DNA from: Sympetrum striolatum
Lineage: Eukaryota > Arthropoda > Insecta > Odonata > Libellulidae
DNA: 64,000 nucleotides
Direction: 5' to 3'
NCBI GenBank assembly: GCA_947579665.1
Contig: OX388345.1
Coordinates: 66,517,454 to 66,581,453 of the forward strand
The position numbers and the translations under genes were made by a program. The notes under the pieces are model-generated. The model worked only from the letters and a program-made list of their open reading frames with translations. It was not told where the DNA came from and did no database searches. Below, piece by piece: positions 1 to 12,785 of the stretch; the first letter of the stretch is position 1; every line of letters begins with the position of its first letter.

Positions 1-721
1 TGGATACGCTGACAATCTGAACTATAGTTGGAACATTTTTTAAATGTCACCGATACCTTTCGAACCGAAGCACTTTGTCCAAATATGGAGAAAATTTCCA
101 AAAAAATACTATGAATAGAAAACGTTTCCATTTAAAACTACAAAAGCCACTTATGTAGTTAAAATTTTCTTATGAGAAACCGGGTAAGAGCCGAAAAAAA
201 CGTACTATCCTTTTCCACATTCAGATCGTTAAGAAAATTGCTGAAATGCGCAGGAATGAAAGAAGCGGAGAAGATGCAATTGAAAGAGATTTTCAAGGAT
301 GAACGAGAAACTGTGACATGAACGCAACATCCGCTCACGCAATACACTTGCTTTTCTCCGAAAAAGAAGAGAATGACAACCGTGTGGGGCGTCTTCCGCC
401 TTCCCAAGAAAACCTCTTATAAATATGCCTATTTCTTTTCATTTACGAGTATTTTATAAACACGCAATGCCAGTAACGATTTAAGAAGAGAAAGTGAGAT
501 GTCAACACTATCTTGCCTTCACTAAAATATGAAGCGACCGCAACATCCGAAACTCTCACGCTCATTTGAAAGGAATCGTACTAAAGATTAAAAAATCAAC
601 GTAAGAAAATGATGGGATATACTTAAATAAAAATCTTCCTCCTGGAAATCACCAGAATGAGAGAATGTGATAATGAGGATTCAGAGAGAATTAAGAGCGT
701 ATGAGAATATGAATATGGGCA
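1..721. other. Anonymous AT-rich DNA
   Basis: No reading frame with coding character, splice-flanked exon, RNA gene or repeat was recognised. Short ORFs on both strands are of the size expected by chance. I see nothing specific here. Confidence 0.5.
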
Positions 722-960
722 AAAAAGTTTCCATATCTCCGAATCTAAAATGCCAATTTAAATTTCTAATTTCACTAAATAGGAAAAAGGACAACTACAT
801 TACTGCATACTGCAGTTCTTATCTGAAAATTCATCAATTCAAATTGAATTGGTTATATCTATCTATAGAAAAGTTTCCACATCTCCGAATCTAAAATGCC
901 AATTTAAATAAAAAAACAAATATGAAAAAGGAAAACTAAATTACAGCATATATTTTAAAT
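722..960. repeat. Two-copy tandem duplication, period about 146 bp
   Basis: A block beginning AAAAGTTTCC at about 723 recurs at about 869. Nearly 40 bases are almost identical in both copies (shared core TCTCCGAATCTAAAATGCC). Weaker similarity continues through the GGAAAAAGGACAACTA / GGAAAAAGGAAAACTA segment. The second copy is truncated or diverged after about 955. A short ORF spans the duplication but looks incidental. It is a local tandem duplication with no sign of a transposon. Confidence 0.75.
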
Positions 961-2760
961 ACATTTCTAAAAAATTATAGAATTTTGAAGGTATCGGTGA
1001 AAACTGGAGGAATTCATTGATCGATATGCAAAGGAAGTTTACGGAAAAGGGAAAAAGATGCCTGAGAATTCAATCAAAATTTCTAAGTTCTATCACCTTT
1101 AATCCGCATTTGATAAAATTATACATCGAACATTAGATTTATCGCATGAAAGAATTGTATTCAACCAATTAAAACCAAAATCCACTTTTCAAAGTATCAA
1201 AAAATATAGAGTAAGTAGCAATGCATAACAATAATTCTTCTGATGAAACAATAATTACCCTTTGTTAAGGAAACAACTGGAATAAAAGAAATTGGGTAAT
1301 TTGCCACCGCGATATATCTCACTCCAGCATGTCAAGGCAGAGCTATTTCTACACCACCACTTGTACCTCGTAGTCTGAAGATGTCCTAAGAAGTAACTGT
1401 CCCCTTTTTAACCACAAATCTAACACGACGAATGGAAAGTGACTAAGGAAATCCAGAAGGTCAAACCTAAGATTAGGAAAAAAACGTGGAAAGATGATGA
1501 AAACAAGATGACGCAGTGAAGGAAAGCAACAAAGCAGAGGACGAGAGAGATATAAATTGGATTACATGGGCGTTGCGTCTACGTTTCGTAACAAACGCCC
1601 ATCGCGTGAATAGATGACACGAACCACAGGATAGGGTCAAGCGAAGGAAAACGAACGTGAGGAAGTATTTCGGACATAAAGGCAGGGCAGGTCCCACTCA
1701 CCTACATACATATCTTTAAAAGTGAAAACTATTGTTTTCATTTATAATCCTAGGCCTACTTTTATTTCGGATTGTCATTCCTATTGTCATCAACAAAACA
1801 AGACTAAATCTTTTTTGTGACGATTTTGGCTATCATTTCAAAAAAAAATAAAGCCTAAGTCCTACAGCCGATGTTTACGATGCATTGCAATTAAAGTAAA
1901 CCTGATAAAGATAGATATTTCGCTTGTACTTCTTTTCGTAGAGAAAACGATAACAGACTGATTCAGTATATTCCGAATGATGATAATTTACATACCTAAA
2001 AGATAGATTGTCGTGTAAAACAATCGTCACCCTGATGACTGTTTCCTCAAATATTTGCATTGCAATACAATTTCTTTCATTACTCATGCACTGCTTTGAC
2101 AGTTATTTTCAGGTACATTCTTCGTTGATAATGAACTGATCAAACATTTTAACAATAATAAATTCAGGATAGTTATTTTTTTAAAAGTGAAACCTTTTTC
2201 AGCTTCTTCTTAGTATATTCAACAACAATCATTCACCTGAAAACCATTGTAAGCATATTTCAGTTAGTATTTAATATTTCTCTCTTTCATTCATTTTTGA
2301 AAATCTTATCAACGTTTACAGCACAGAAAACAGTTCACGTCTAAGATCTACAGTTCTATGTCCGTAAAATGTACAGTACATTCACGCTTATTGGTAGATT
2401 TTAATTTTAAATATACGGTAAGTAAACGGTGGGTATCTCTATGAAAAATACTAGGTAAAAATGATGAAGAAATTATTGAATCACAACTATTCCCAAATTC
2501 TGAAAACCAATTCCACCTCTACTTTCCATGAATGTTCCCTTTGATAAAATCTTTCTACACAAGTAACATTCAGACGGCTTGGAAAAAAAATGCGCCATAC
2601 ATTGTAGGAATGAATCCAAATGTAAACAAGTAAAGAAATATAATCTCAGAACAAATATTTAGACTCTTCTGGGCAAAATAAAGCGGAACTGTAATGAAAT
2701 GTTGTATACTTCAAGTATATTGAAATTTTGGAATTAATGTGGCACACCAAGCTGATTTGC
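961..2760. other. Anonymous AT-rich DNA
   Basis: No supported gene. It contains a spaced 9-bp inverted repeat (ATGGGCGTT at 1566, AACGCCCAT at 1594) in a slightly GC-richer patch. Short minus-strand ORFs at 1473-1697 and 1875-2087 have no family resemblance or splice context that I can see. Confidence 0.45.
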
Positions 2761-3530
2761 GGAAAGCTCGCGTGTGGTGGCGTACCTATTGAGAATATCT
2801 CGATTTACTCATGCCTTATCCTTCCTCGTTGCTTTCCCTTTCCTTATCCCGCCAAAATTCGCCAACGGAATACAAAGCCTCTGACGTGACCCACAAACAC
2901 GCATCCCTCCTTGTTTAGCATGCGCCCAAAGATAACATTCCTCAAAGCAGTAAACTAGACAGTCAAAGGCGGAAAAGTAACGCTGACCTACCGAAAGCAT
3001 TACTTCTGGAAACAGCGTTCCACGGGCGCGGTGTCGAAACTACGAGAGAATAAGAAGGAGAACAGAGCGTTACTGTGGGCGCGCCCACGGAGGATTCTTT
3101 TTTTCGTAAGCCAACACACACACTCCCCTTGGCCTTGAAGTGCCGATGTGCGTGGGTGCAACGCCAAAGAGCAGAGAGAGGTTCCCTGCGCCCGAACCCC
3201 TTCCTCTTGCGATGCGGTCACCTTGGACCGAAATGGGCAAAACCAAGAGGTTCTTTTCCCCTTTATTCCGATGGGTGGAGGGGTGAGCAGGGAATCCAAT
3301 GAATAAGAAGGGAGCCGAAGCCATGTTCGGAGATTTCGACGCTCGGGGCACTTCGACGATCCGCCGCCCGTATCGGCTGGTTGGATGGTCCAAAGAGGGA
3401 CTGTTTTAGGCACTGTGAGCGATAACAGCCTGAAGCCTTACAGGGGAAAGGGGTGGCCGAATTTGCAAACAAAATAATTGCAACTCTCGCAAGTTTAGGA
3501 GTGTTAAGTTTGATTACCACAATGAGTGTT
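2760..3530. other. GC-rich island with overlapping spurious-looking ORFs
   Basis: Base composition rises sharply against the AT-rich surroundings, with many CpGs. A 14-bp perfect palindrome GTGGGCGCGCCCAC lies at 3075-3088. Several ORFs overlap on both strands (minus 3000-3413, 3070-3393 and 3263-3520; plus 3075-3302). That is what elevated GC produces when stops become rare. None shows a recognisable domain. It could be a promoter or enhancer-like island, or an undetected exon; sequence alone does not decide. Confidence 0.4.
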
Positions 3531-6500
3531 CGTCTTACAGGGGCGTCACAACTCGTTTAGTCTCAAGATTTGATTTTTTTCATATTGTTCCAGAGGGATA
3601 CTTGATACTAATAATATCTATATTATTTAAAGAATCATGGACTAATCCATATAAATAGACAGTCACAATTGAAACGGATTTCTTGAATCATCTGGTAAGA
3701 ATCTACATATATTTATGGTGATCCGAGAGTTCGCAAACATTTTCGGCGTTCTTCCACATGCTCGTCTAGCTTCAAAGATACTGGTTGAGAGAAATATTGC
3801 AAACATTAAAAAGTGTGTGAACAATTATATTATGATTGTATAGATACGATTAACAGTATGGTGAATTATTTATTTATGAAAAGTTGTGTGCATGCTTTTT
3901 ATTTTCTTATTACTTCTGTACTGCAAAGCTGGATGTGATACATATGATATCCAAATATTGACAGTCATAGCGAAAAGTCTATTTCTGTATGGAATGATCA
4001 CTTTGATGATATTGGGTAATGTTTGGAAATTCTGAAAAGGAGTATTATAGGTTGTATAGCTTTAGGTCGTTCTGCAGGAAAGAATATAGTTAAGAAACGC
4101 TAAGTTAACTCCCAGAATCCCAGAAGGGGTTCTAACCTAGTCTCTCTGCATCCTTTTAATCCAAGTTAGCAATTTTCTGGAAGCAGAGAGTAATTATATT
4201 GAATTAAGAGGTACTTGTAGAAAAATTCCCAAAATTGGCAAAGATTGCGAAAGTTTTTAATCTCTCATCCTCATCTTTTGGAAAAAAAGAAAAAGTCAAA
4301 TAAAGTCTCTATTAAGTAATATCATTAAAATATTGTAGAAGGTATCTATTTTATTATTCCCACAAAATCAAGTAAGATTATTCTTTATGATTATTATGAC
4401 GCATTAGAAATATAATTCAGGGAAACGGATTAGAACAAATGCATCACTCAGCAGACATTTGCACAACCAGACATCAAAGCCACCCATGAAGAATTAATGA
4501 CCCTGCTCTTTCGTATCCCTTCCGGGTGTACGCCTAGCTTTACGGGCAGTTTATGTTTTCCCTCGGGGTCTCCAACAACTACGCCATTCCATTCATGGAG
4601 CCGCAAGATGCCCACGGAAGAGTATCCGTATGAGGAAGGAACGAAAACAAAAGCGTGGAATGGGAAAAACCTTTTCCCGGAAAATACCGCAGAGGTCGTG
4701 AGAAAAGATGGGACTTTAAATCAAAACAATTAGCGAAAGAGGCTATAAGGCGAGCTGAGAGACCTTAGCATGGATATATGGAGGCGGAGGAATAATAACT
4801 GCATTCATGCGGCACGCCTACAAGTGCAATATGCATTGAAGTATGGAGCAGTAATGTTTGCCACTCAATTAGATCCTCGGTATTCGCGTGGGTGGACGAT
4901 ATTTAATCCTGTTGTAAGTGCGCTTTCTGAGGGATGAGAATACAGTCTCCGCAAAGTCAATGGTTGCATTTGCATATAACTCCTCTAATAAATTTTACTC
5001 GGAAATGGAAATATCAGGTAGGACGGAAAATATTGCCTTGATACTGACAACAAAGAACGAATGCACTTTAATGACACGCCATCTTTTTTTTTCGCCTGCG
5101 GTGTCGATAGGTGACATCAAAAGGAAACAGGCTAAATATTAGACGTTGCATGAGTTGATAATTTTATCCCACATAAACAAATATGGATATTAATCATTGG
5201 GGAATATATCTTATATAATATTAGGGTATATAAGAATAAACCAAAAAGTTTCCATGATAATGATAATCTAAAAAAAAATAAATAACGTAATCATCTAAAC
5301 GAAATAATTAAGAGTCAACTATAATTGGGTCATATATTTTCGATTTTTTTACAATTATCTACTCCATTTTCATTGAACAAATTTTCTACATATGAATTAC
5401 ATCTCATCTGAAGATGATTTCATGTGTAACGAACTTATCTATCGAATGTCCTAAATAAAACGATGAGTTTATTCACATTGCATACCATACTGTTTAAAGA
5501 AGTTTAAATCTTATCAAATTCATGGAAATTTGTTCTTTTCTTCAGTGATACGAAGATATACAAAGAGAAAAGGTAGGTATATTTGTGTCTTACCCTAAAA
5601 AATAATTTTCTAGTAATGATACATGGATACTGAAAGTTATCGTTATATTAGCCACAGATACTTATTGTTAGTTATAATAATAGTTTTATTATATGAGCAA
5701 TGGGCAAAGCAAATTTTATTTTATTATTTTCCTCCATATGAAAGACTGACATAACTAGCATGAAAGAATATTTATGCAAAAATTCATCTCAAATACGCCC
5801 ACATAAAGGTAAACCTAGAAATACACTTAAAATGATAATCCTTTCCTTGAATCTTTAATGCGATCTTGACAATGACGATGGTCCCTGAAAAATGAAAACC
5901 AGAACAATATGAGAATCCCGTGTATCGGTTCTTGTTCTTGAGGTTGGCAAACTCAACGCCCATTCTCATTTAGAGCTTTGTTTACCTCGACCGTAAAGGT
6001 CGTGCAATGGCGTTCCTATCGCAAACACGGACCTGTTTATTTTGGCGAATTGTATTATTTTCCGCCTTACTTTTCTCCGAGCGTCTCCGACTCCCACTTT
6101 TGTCTCGGAATTCGATGGATAATAAACTTCCTCCGCAGACCACATTAAGAATACGGTTGTCGCTCATTGTGAGGAGGGAATTAACAGTCTTCTCCATAGG
6201 GATGCGTATGCTCGTTTGCTTATACAATTTTCGATTCTATATTAGTAGTTTCTAAGATGCTACCAGTGAATATACCAACAAGGGTATACCGAAGGGGCGA
6301 AAAAGAACTTACTTAAGTAAGTCAAGTGTAAGTTTTATGCTGAAATCTAATTCCCAAGGACTTAATTTTTTATGATGGAAGTAAAGAAAATTTGACGCGT
6401 TGATTGTTGTCAATTTGTGTTTCATTAAAATATTGTCAACCTGCGGTTCTACTGAAGAAGCCTTCACTTTTTGGTATTCTATTATGAGGAAGAAAGTAAA

Positions 6501-9180
6501 GGGAATTCAACTGAAACATATTTTTCACACGATTATTTGACACCAGGACCGATTTTGGTTCAGATCGGTCATTATCAGACGAAGTTAGCAACAAATAAAC
6601 TTATACAGGCAGAAAAGGAGATAAGCAAGGGTGAAGAGGGCTGTAGGAAGAAGAGTAAAATGAAATGGAGGGTTTTAGGTGCGGAAGTTCAGGATTTTAT
6701 TAGATGGATGAATGATTAATCACATTACAAATTTTCATATGAATTGTTTTATTACTACCGGCTTATTACGACCCACCCCATTTCCTGAAAGGTACTCCTT
6801 TTGGTGCATGCATTTACATTAATGCATTCGAGTTTTCATTGTATCTGTATCTGATGATAAACTTACATATTCGCAATGAAATACTTAAGATTTAATTTCG
6901 TATTCGATGATTCATATATCCTGAAAATCGAATTGATTATCTTTTATAGCCGTAAAACTTGCTTCTAAGATATCATATTACATTTTATCTTTTCTGTTTC
7001 CTTAATAGGGGTCCCGTTTTAATTTTTATATATTTACCTATATAGGAGTGTGAGAAAGGTAGATCAGATTTTATTTCCGTAAAAATACGTTAATTTCACT
7101 ACTTTAAACTGCAACATTATTTTTTTTGAAATATCGAAATTGGAAAATAGTCATAGTTGAGATACAATTTAAGACATATATTGAAAAGAAATGTTATAGC
7201 AGTAAATTCTTAGGTCATTTTTATACTACCTCAAATAATTAACTTAAGAAAACCTAAAGAGAAGTGAGGTATGCATGAAATACTCCATCTTCTCATTAAC
7301 AAGGGGAAATATAGAAACTTCCCAATGATGGATTTAGGAAAATTTAGGGACACTATCCATCAATTCTCCAACCAAAATAAGAATAATCTTAGAGCCAGCT
7401 ATGGCCATAAAAAGCACAATTTTGTCGAATAAAAGGGTTTGAATAATGACAATAGGGATAATATAGGGATCGAGGCAACACTTTGCCATCAATTTTTACG
7501 TAGCTTTTCGAAATAAAATGCTTAACCTAAGAAGTCGAAGTATCCATCCTACTTCTATAACTATCGATGAACCGAAGAAAAAGCGCCTATAATAATGCCG
7601 ATACGGAGAAAGGCAAAGGAGCATTGAGATACTCGTAGGAAACACTCCACTCCACCCGTACGTCCTTGAAAGCCAACATTCAACACTGGCCGTGTTTACA
7701 GTGTGCCGTTATTTGCCCAAATTCTTCATCGCAGACTCGGGCGATAAAAAGAAGTCGATGGCAAAGATCGAGACAATGGTCCTCACGAACACAAAGGATA
7801 ATCATTTCCTAGAGGAGATTCGATCGTATACGTGCTTCCATGAAGGAATCTAGTTTATACATCCATTTCATCAAAATTATAATGCAACACACATGCAACG
7901 GGGACTGCGGAAAGGAACGGTAAGGAAAGAATAGGTAAAAAGAAATAACAGTGAAAGAAATTCCATTTTCCATACCATGCTCCATTTCATTTGCAAATTA
8001 AAGAAGGTGGTCCAAATAGACATTAAACATCGTTCTTCTCTAATTATTGAACTGTCGGAATAGGAAAATATTCAAATTTTTCTACACGGGATTCAGAATA
8101 GGATTTCTAAGAAGATGGTTCATTAAATAGCATCCTCATCTGAAAGAGACAGTTTTGGCAGCTTTGAGCGGGAGCAAATCTAACAATGAGTTTCTGGGAA
8201 TATTAATTCAGATTGACAGAGTGACAGTCTTCGAAAATTACGTTTGAGAATTTTCTGGAATTTTACTGAAATTCGAAATTCAGAAAAGTGAGCGAATAAT
8301 GACACTGACATGTTATTGGTCCTTCTACCATCCTCTTGATTAAAGAAACATTTTTATGTTATCTTTTGGTACAGGATAGAGAAAAATATACCTGTCATTT
8401 ACTTCTGTCTCAGTTTCTCTTTATGGTAGTAGTAATTTTAAGACTAAAGTGGTAGGAATACTCTGAATAATGACCTGTATTGTAATGATAAAAATTGGAA
8501 CTCGGCTGTTAATTGACTAGAGGTTTTATAAATCTCCAATAGCCGTCTGTGGCAGCGCTCCGCACCTCGTTGCCACCGGTTTTGGAAACAAAAGAAAGAT
8601 TCGGATTACTGACGACCTAAGAAATACCAATGTACATTTCAATAGCAATACTATCGTCTTCAGGGTTGTTTTCTTCTACTTCTGAAGATGATAAGAATTG
8701 CGTGGCGTAGCGCTAACAAAGACAGTTAGTGGAGATTAAAAAAAACTATAATGGTTTTTACTGTAGTAACTCCTACTTGATTGCAATGAAAAATGTCATT
8801 CATTAGGTCCTTGTACTACTATATCTTCGTGAACGTTTTCAAATCATAGCATTCTCGCTCAAGGAATAAACTAAAGTGAATAAGCCCTTCTCATTCTGCA
8901 ATCCTCATTCCCTTCCCTAAGACCTTCGGATTGAATACTTGATAAAACGCATTCTTATTGGAGCGCAAAATCAAACCGTTACTTTATTATTCAGCTGAAT
9001 AAAATCTTTTGAAAGGAGCATACGCCCCACGATCTTCCCCTTGATAACTTACAGGCCGTGAGAGAGCAATACTAGGTCCTCGCTGATTCGTGACGCATAA
9101 AACACAGAGTTCTTCCCTTCACTTGTCAAAAAACAGGGAGCCTTTGCATACTTCAGCTACATAATTAGCCAACGGCAGGA
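3531..9180. other. Long stretch without a supported gene
   Basis: Mostly AT-rich unique-looking DNA. Slightly GC-richer patches lie around 4500-4720 and 5950-6230, each with short ORFs lacking recognisable motifs. At 5405-5460 a CTGAAGATGATTTCATG block precedes AACGAAC and AATAAA, a weak resemblance to the end of a Penelope-like element. Nothing else was identified. Confidence 0.45.
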
Positions 9181-9512
9181 GATGACACGTATGATCGTAT
9201 CCCTTAACACTAAATGGCCAGGAAAGGTAACCTTGCCAACGACATTTACACTTTCGGAAGGAGTGGCGAAGAGGACTTCAAGCGGTGCCGATGTCTCCAT
9301 CCAATCTTCCGCCATCTTCACCTCACGATCTGGAGGATTAAGAACCCACTTCTAGGTGGGATAATCCATAAAAACCGAATTTCATTTGAATTCGTTAGGA
9401 GGAGAGATGGAGATTGGGAGGTGCGGTCGCGGTGTGCCGGGGCGTAAAAACCAAGCGAATATGGAAAGATGATCCGTTCGTTCCTACGCCCGTTCGGTAA
9501 TGCGTTTCATCA
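9180..9512. other. GC-rich patch
   Basis: A moderately GC- and CpG-rich stretch containing a 77-codon plus-strand ORF (9214-9447) without a recognisable domain. No convincing splice sites were seen. Possibly regulatory. Confidence 0.3.
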
Positions 9513-9712
9513 TTTCATGTAAGAGTGATGTCAAGAGTACGCAGTACTGCACAATCATTTCCTTTAGTCAATACCTCAAAAATTTCGCCATTGAGGCATT
9601 TATATGTTTGTAAAGTTTTAAGATTATATTATACCTCTTGTGCTATGGTAGTGAACATCAGATTGCTTTTGAAAGCTATAAATTTTAAGTGGAATATAAT
9701 TAGCTTCAGCAT

Positions 9713-9975
9713 ATGTCTATGCATGTGCTAACTCATCATCGTTTGGTATTCTGCCTGTTGACAGGTCCCATACACTACAATTGTTTCCACTTAATCCTGT
9801 CCCGGGTCTCTTTTTTGGTCCTCTTGTATAATCCTCTCTTCGCCTCATCTATTGAATTTAGCTTTCTTCTTCCTCTCTTCTTTTCTCCATCCACCATTCC
9901 CTCAATGGCTGTAGTTATAATCCCCTTCCCTCTTACAGATTGTGTTAACTATATTCAACTAAACATAGATAGTTT
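9713..9975 (-). mobile_element. C-terminal remnant of an RTE-like non-LTR retrotransposon
   Basis: Minus-strand translation of about 9770-9945 gives an open segment starting ITTAIEGMVDGEKKRGRRK and ending DRIKWKQL before a stop. This is the basic tail that follows reverse transcriptase in RTE-like LINEs: an I-E-G motif, a K/R-G-R block, then an acidic-basic helix ending D-R-x-x-W. Downstream on the same strand, sequence reading YGTCQQAEY and ACGATGATGAG matches the usual end of such elements. Only the last 60 or so codons survive; the catalytic reverse transcriptase is absent. It is dead on arrival or heavily truncated. Family placement is by motif recognition, not alignment. Confidence 0.6.
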
Positions 9976-10149
9976 AAAAAAGCACTCTGATGTTCACGAC
10001 CATAGCACAAGAGGAAGATGTATTTTGAGGACACCATTACATAGTCTTGGTTTGACTGGCAGGAGCTTTTAAATAATGTCTTTAAAAATATGTAATATGC
10101 TGCCAAATGAAAAAAATGTTTTAAAAATACTTTTTGAAACATTCTATAG

Positions 10150-10313
10150 TGTAGATGAATTTTTTTTACGAAAAAATAGTTTATTGTAAATATTTATGTA
10201 TATTAGTGCATTCTGTTGTAACCACTTGTAACTTAGATTTTGTAACTTGTATTACTATGTATTATTAGTATGACTTATCCTATACATACTTTGTATGTCA
10301 TTGGACAAATAAA

Positions 10314-10346
<33 letters not shown>

Positions 10347-10347
10347 C
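10150..10347 (+). mobile_element. Retroelement 3' end with (ATT)n tail
   Basis: An AATAAA at 10308-10313 is followed immediately by about 11 ATT triplets (10314-10346). The preceding 150 bases are T/G-rich (TTGTAACTTAGATTTTGTAAC). A polyadenylation-like signal abutting a simple triplet tail is typical of a non-LTR retrotransposon 3' terminus. It is oriented opposite to the RTE-like remnant just upstream, so this is a separate insertion. It differs from the family A tails elsewhere in the window. Confidence 0.5.
10314..10346. repeat. (ATT)n microsatellite
   Basis: An uninterrupted run of about 11 ATT triplets directly after an AATAAA signal, probably the tail of a retroelement. Confidence 0.95.
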
Positions 10348-10848
10348 GTGGAGGTGATAAAAAAACCGTCACCATGTATGTTAATAACTAAACCAAGTAT
10401 AATACCAAAACCAAATTGTAAATTATTCCGTCACTCTATTTCATATTTAGATTTAAAAGTTTACTTTAATTTATCAGGCAATATTACCACTACCACATCA
10501 AAGAAAAAAATTAAGTTGATTATGTAATATCCGATTAAACACGATGACGTTAAACTTCTTCAAAAGAAAATTGCATGAAAGCTGCAAACTGTAAGAAACT
10601 GTGATAGATACAGGAGTTCATTATAATATTTTTTTATGAAATAAGTTTTGATATATTGCACACATGGTCTATATGTAATATTTTATTAATCTTATGGTTT
10701 ATTTATTTAAATTTTGTTTTGTCAATGAAGAATCGGTAACCCCAAAACTGCTGATTTTCACCATAGGGCTAGCAATATTCCTATAATGTTCTTTATTATA
10801 AATGAAATATAGTGGAGGAATAAACATTATTACTAATATTTTCTTGGA

Positions 10849-11120
10849 ATGGGGGAGGTGTGGTCGGGTCCACGAATTCGTGACTTTGGACTTCGTTGTC
10901 TTCTCACGAGTGGCACTCGAAAGTGCGCGAGCGAATTCCCTTCCCGTGATGCAACGCGACAACCTTCACATTACGCGCTCGAAGACGACCGAACGTTTCC
11001 CATTGTTGTCGATCGAGGCGTGATTCAGAAAATTTTTCTCCCGAGAAACGTTCGAAGAGGTATTACGCACTCCGCAGTTGCCCTTGCAAAAGCTGAAGAT
11101 AAGCAATCGAGAACGTAATA
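10849..11120. other. GC-rich CpG-containing island
   Basis: Sharply GC-richer than its flanks, with several CpGs and XhoI- and EcoRI-like clusters. Overlapping ORFs occur on both strands (plus 10849-11118, plus 10802-11023, minus 10699-10962). None has a recognisable domain or clear exon boundaries. Regulatory island or unrecognised exon. Confidence 0.3.
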
Positions 11121-11682
11121 TTCAAACTATCCGCAGTGTGCCCCAAATATTTCCGTTCTTATGTCAGCCATTTCGAATATCAATGCGGTTAATTGAAGGA
11201 AAATTCCTTTTTTACCATTAAAATATGAAATGAGAATATTTTAATTCAAAATGAACTTGATATTTCCGTACCTTCGCATACTACTTGGTTTAAGACCAAC
11301 AAACTAATCCAAGAGGAAATAAATTACATAATTGTTGGTAGTTCACACTTAAAATTTGATCGAATACTTGATGATGAACGAAACAGAATTTTGGTAAACG
11401 TCGAGCGGATAATAATAAGTTATTATAATTCATTCCTTGTGACCTTCAACTAGATCACATCGAATATATTCATGTGAAAGAGCAATTACATCATATCTAT
11501 GAGCCAGATGATAAGCGTTCGTATGAACGATTACCAATTCAATATACTCCAAAAATTTGATGAATCTAAGTATTTTATTGTTTATACAATTTAAACGGGC
11601 CACAATTTTGATTTTTGTAAATTGAAATAATGAATAAGGTACTTAATAAAATCTTGTAATATTGTATTCTAGTATTATATAA

Positions 11683-11765
11683 GAAGTGAAAATAATGACA
11701 ACTGGAAATCAAACCCAGGTCTCCCACCTTAACCTGCGGTTAAAGCGCACACTTTCTCGTTCAAA
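11683..11765 (-). mobile_element. tRNA-derived SINE fragment (family S2)
   Basis: On the minus strand this reads GGTGGGAGACCTGGGTTTG followed by ATTTCCAGTTGTCATTATTTTCACTTCTTA. The same GGGAGACCTKGGWTCGAG B-box region and AATGACAA / TTCACTTCTT tail occur in both arms of the inverted pair at 50.7 kb. The B-box consensus GGTTCGANTCC is degraded here (GGGTTTGATTTCC). The likely origin is a tRNA-derived SINE; the head (A box) is poorly preserved. Confidence 0.55.
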
Positions 11766-11989
11766 GCTAAAGACAATTTCCATCGTCTCTAATAATAGGA
11801 TAGTGACAGCATAGTTGACAAACATTTCCCATTTGGCTGGCTACTTTCAAAGTTGATCAATACAAATCACTTTTATTAAATCCCGCCCAGTATTGTCTAA
11901 CTATTGTTATTATGGTCTATTTGGTTTCCGGGTTTCGAAAATCTTTAAACTTGAACGTAATTTTAAAATCAACGATTTTTCACGAAAAA

Positions 11990-12480
11990 AGTCTTCTCTC
12001 CGCAACAGGCCACCATTCCGCAACACATACCTCAGGAAACGCTGCTCCACTTATTTCCTTAATAGTCGATTACGTTACGACACCGCACTTCGTATCAAAG
12101 GAAAACGACAAGGTATCGGAAAAAATAAACAAAGTCGCGCCCACCATGAGGCTAACTATCCCGACGTCACAGCCACGTGGGCGTATATTTGCATTCTATT
12201 TTCGAGAGAACGAGTTTCCACGCCCGTTAGACGAAATAGAAGCTGAGCCCTTTCTTTTTTACAGCGTAATTTACGCGGTCAGATCGCCTTAAGACCTCGC
12301 CGGAGCTCTAAACACGTCCTCAGGTGGGAACTTCATCGACGGCACGCGTGAGAACTGTGTTCCTTTTGAGAAAACCAGGTCACTTCCTACCGTTTGCGCT
12401 CCACTAACTCTTTTTGAGTTTGCCTCGCTTTGAGCCAGAACGATCACGAGAGAGCCTATGCACAAAAGGCCCTTAATGTC
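11990..12480. other. GC-richer patch without a supported gene
   Basis: Two overlapping plus-strand ORFs (11893-12246 and 11912-12292) span a CpG-containing stretch. Neither shows a known domain, and their overlap suggests chance openness. No splice pair was convincing. Confidence 0.3.
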
Positions 12481-12679
12481 TTTCTCTCAAATTCGAATCT
12501 AGATCGAGGTCTGCCATTTCTTTCGTATAATTAATTAGCCCTCGTGAAATATTACAAAGAATTATAATTCGACCGGAAGGAGTCCAAATTAATGAGTGAA
12601 TTTAACGGAGCATTTAGCGTGTTGGCCTTGCAGGTCCATGATGGATGCACGGCGTTTGTGAACATGCTGATGAGGAGAA

Positions 12680-12785
12680 AACTACAATGTTCCCGGTTAA
12701 CTCTTTTGATACAGCACTGGACGAAGCGGTTCCGAATTCAATTACCAGAAAAGTACATGATTATAGTATCTTATGATGCGTGGTT
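12680..12785. repeat. Direct repeat flanking the RTE-like fragment, left copy
   Basis: The segment ending ATTACCAGAAAAGTACATGA then TTATAGTATCTTATGATGCGTG recurs in diverged form at 13250-13345 (ATTACCGGAAAGGTACATGA then TTCTAATATCTTGCGACGCGTG). The two copies bracket the LINE remnant between them. They may be an old duplication or parts of two tandem repeat copies. Confidence 0.55.

Noticed and set aside
3000..3413. 137-codon minus-strand ORF near 3 kb
   Set aside because: It overlaps three other ORFs in different frames in a GC-rich island. The composition is not protein-like and no domain or splice sites are visible.
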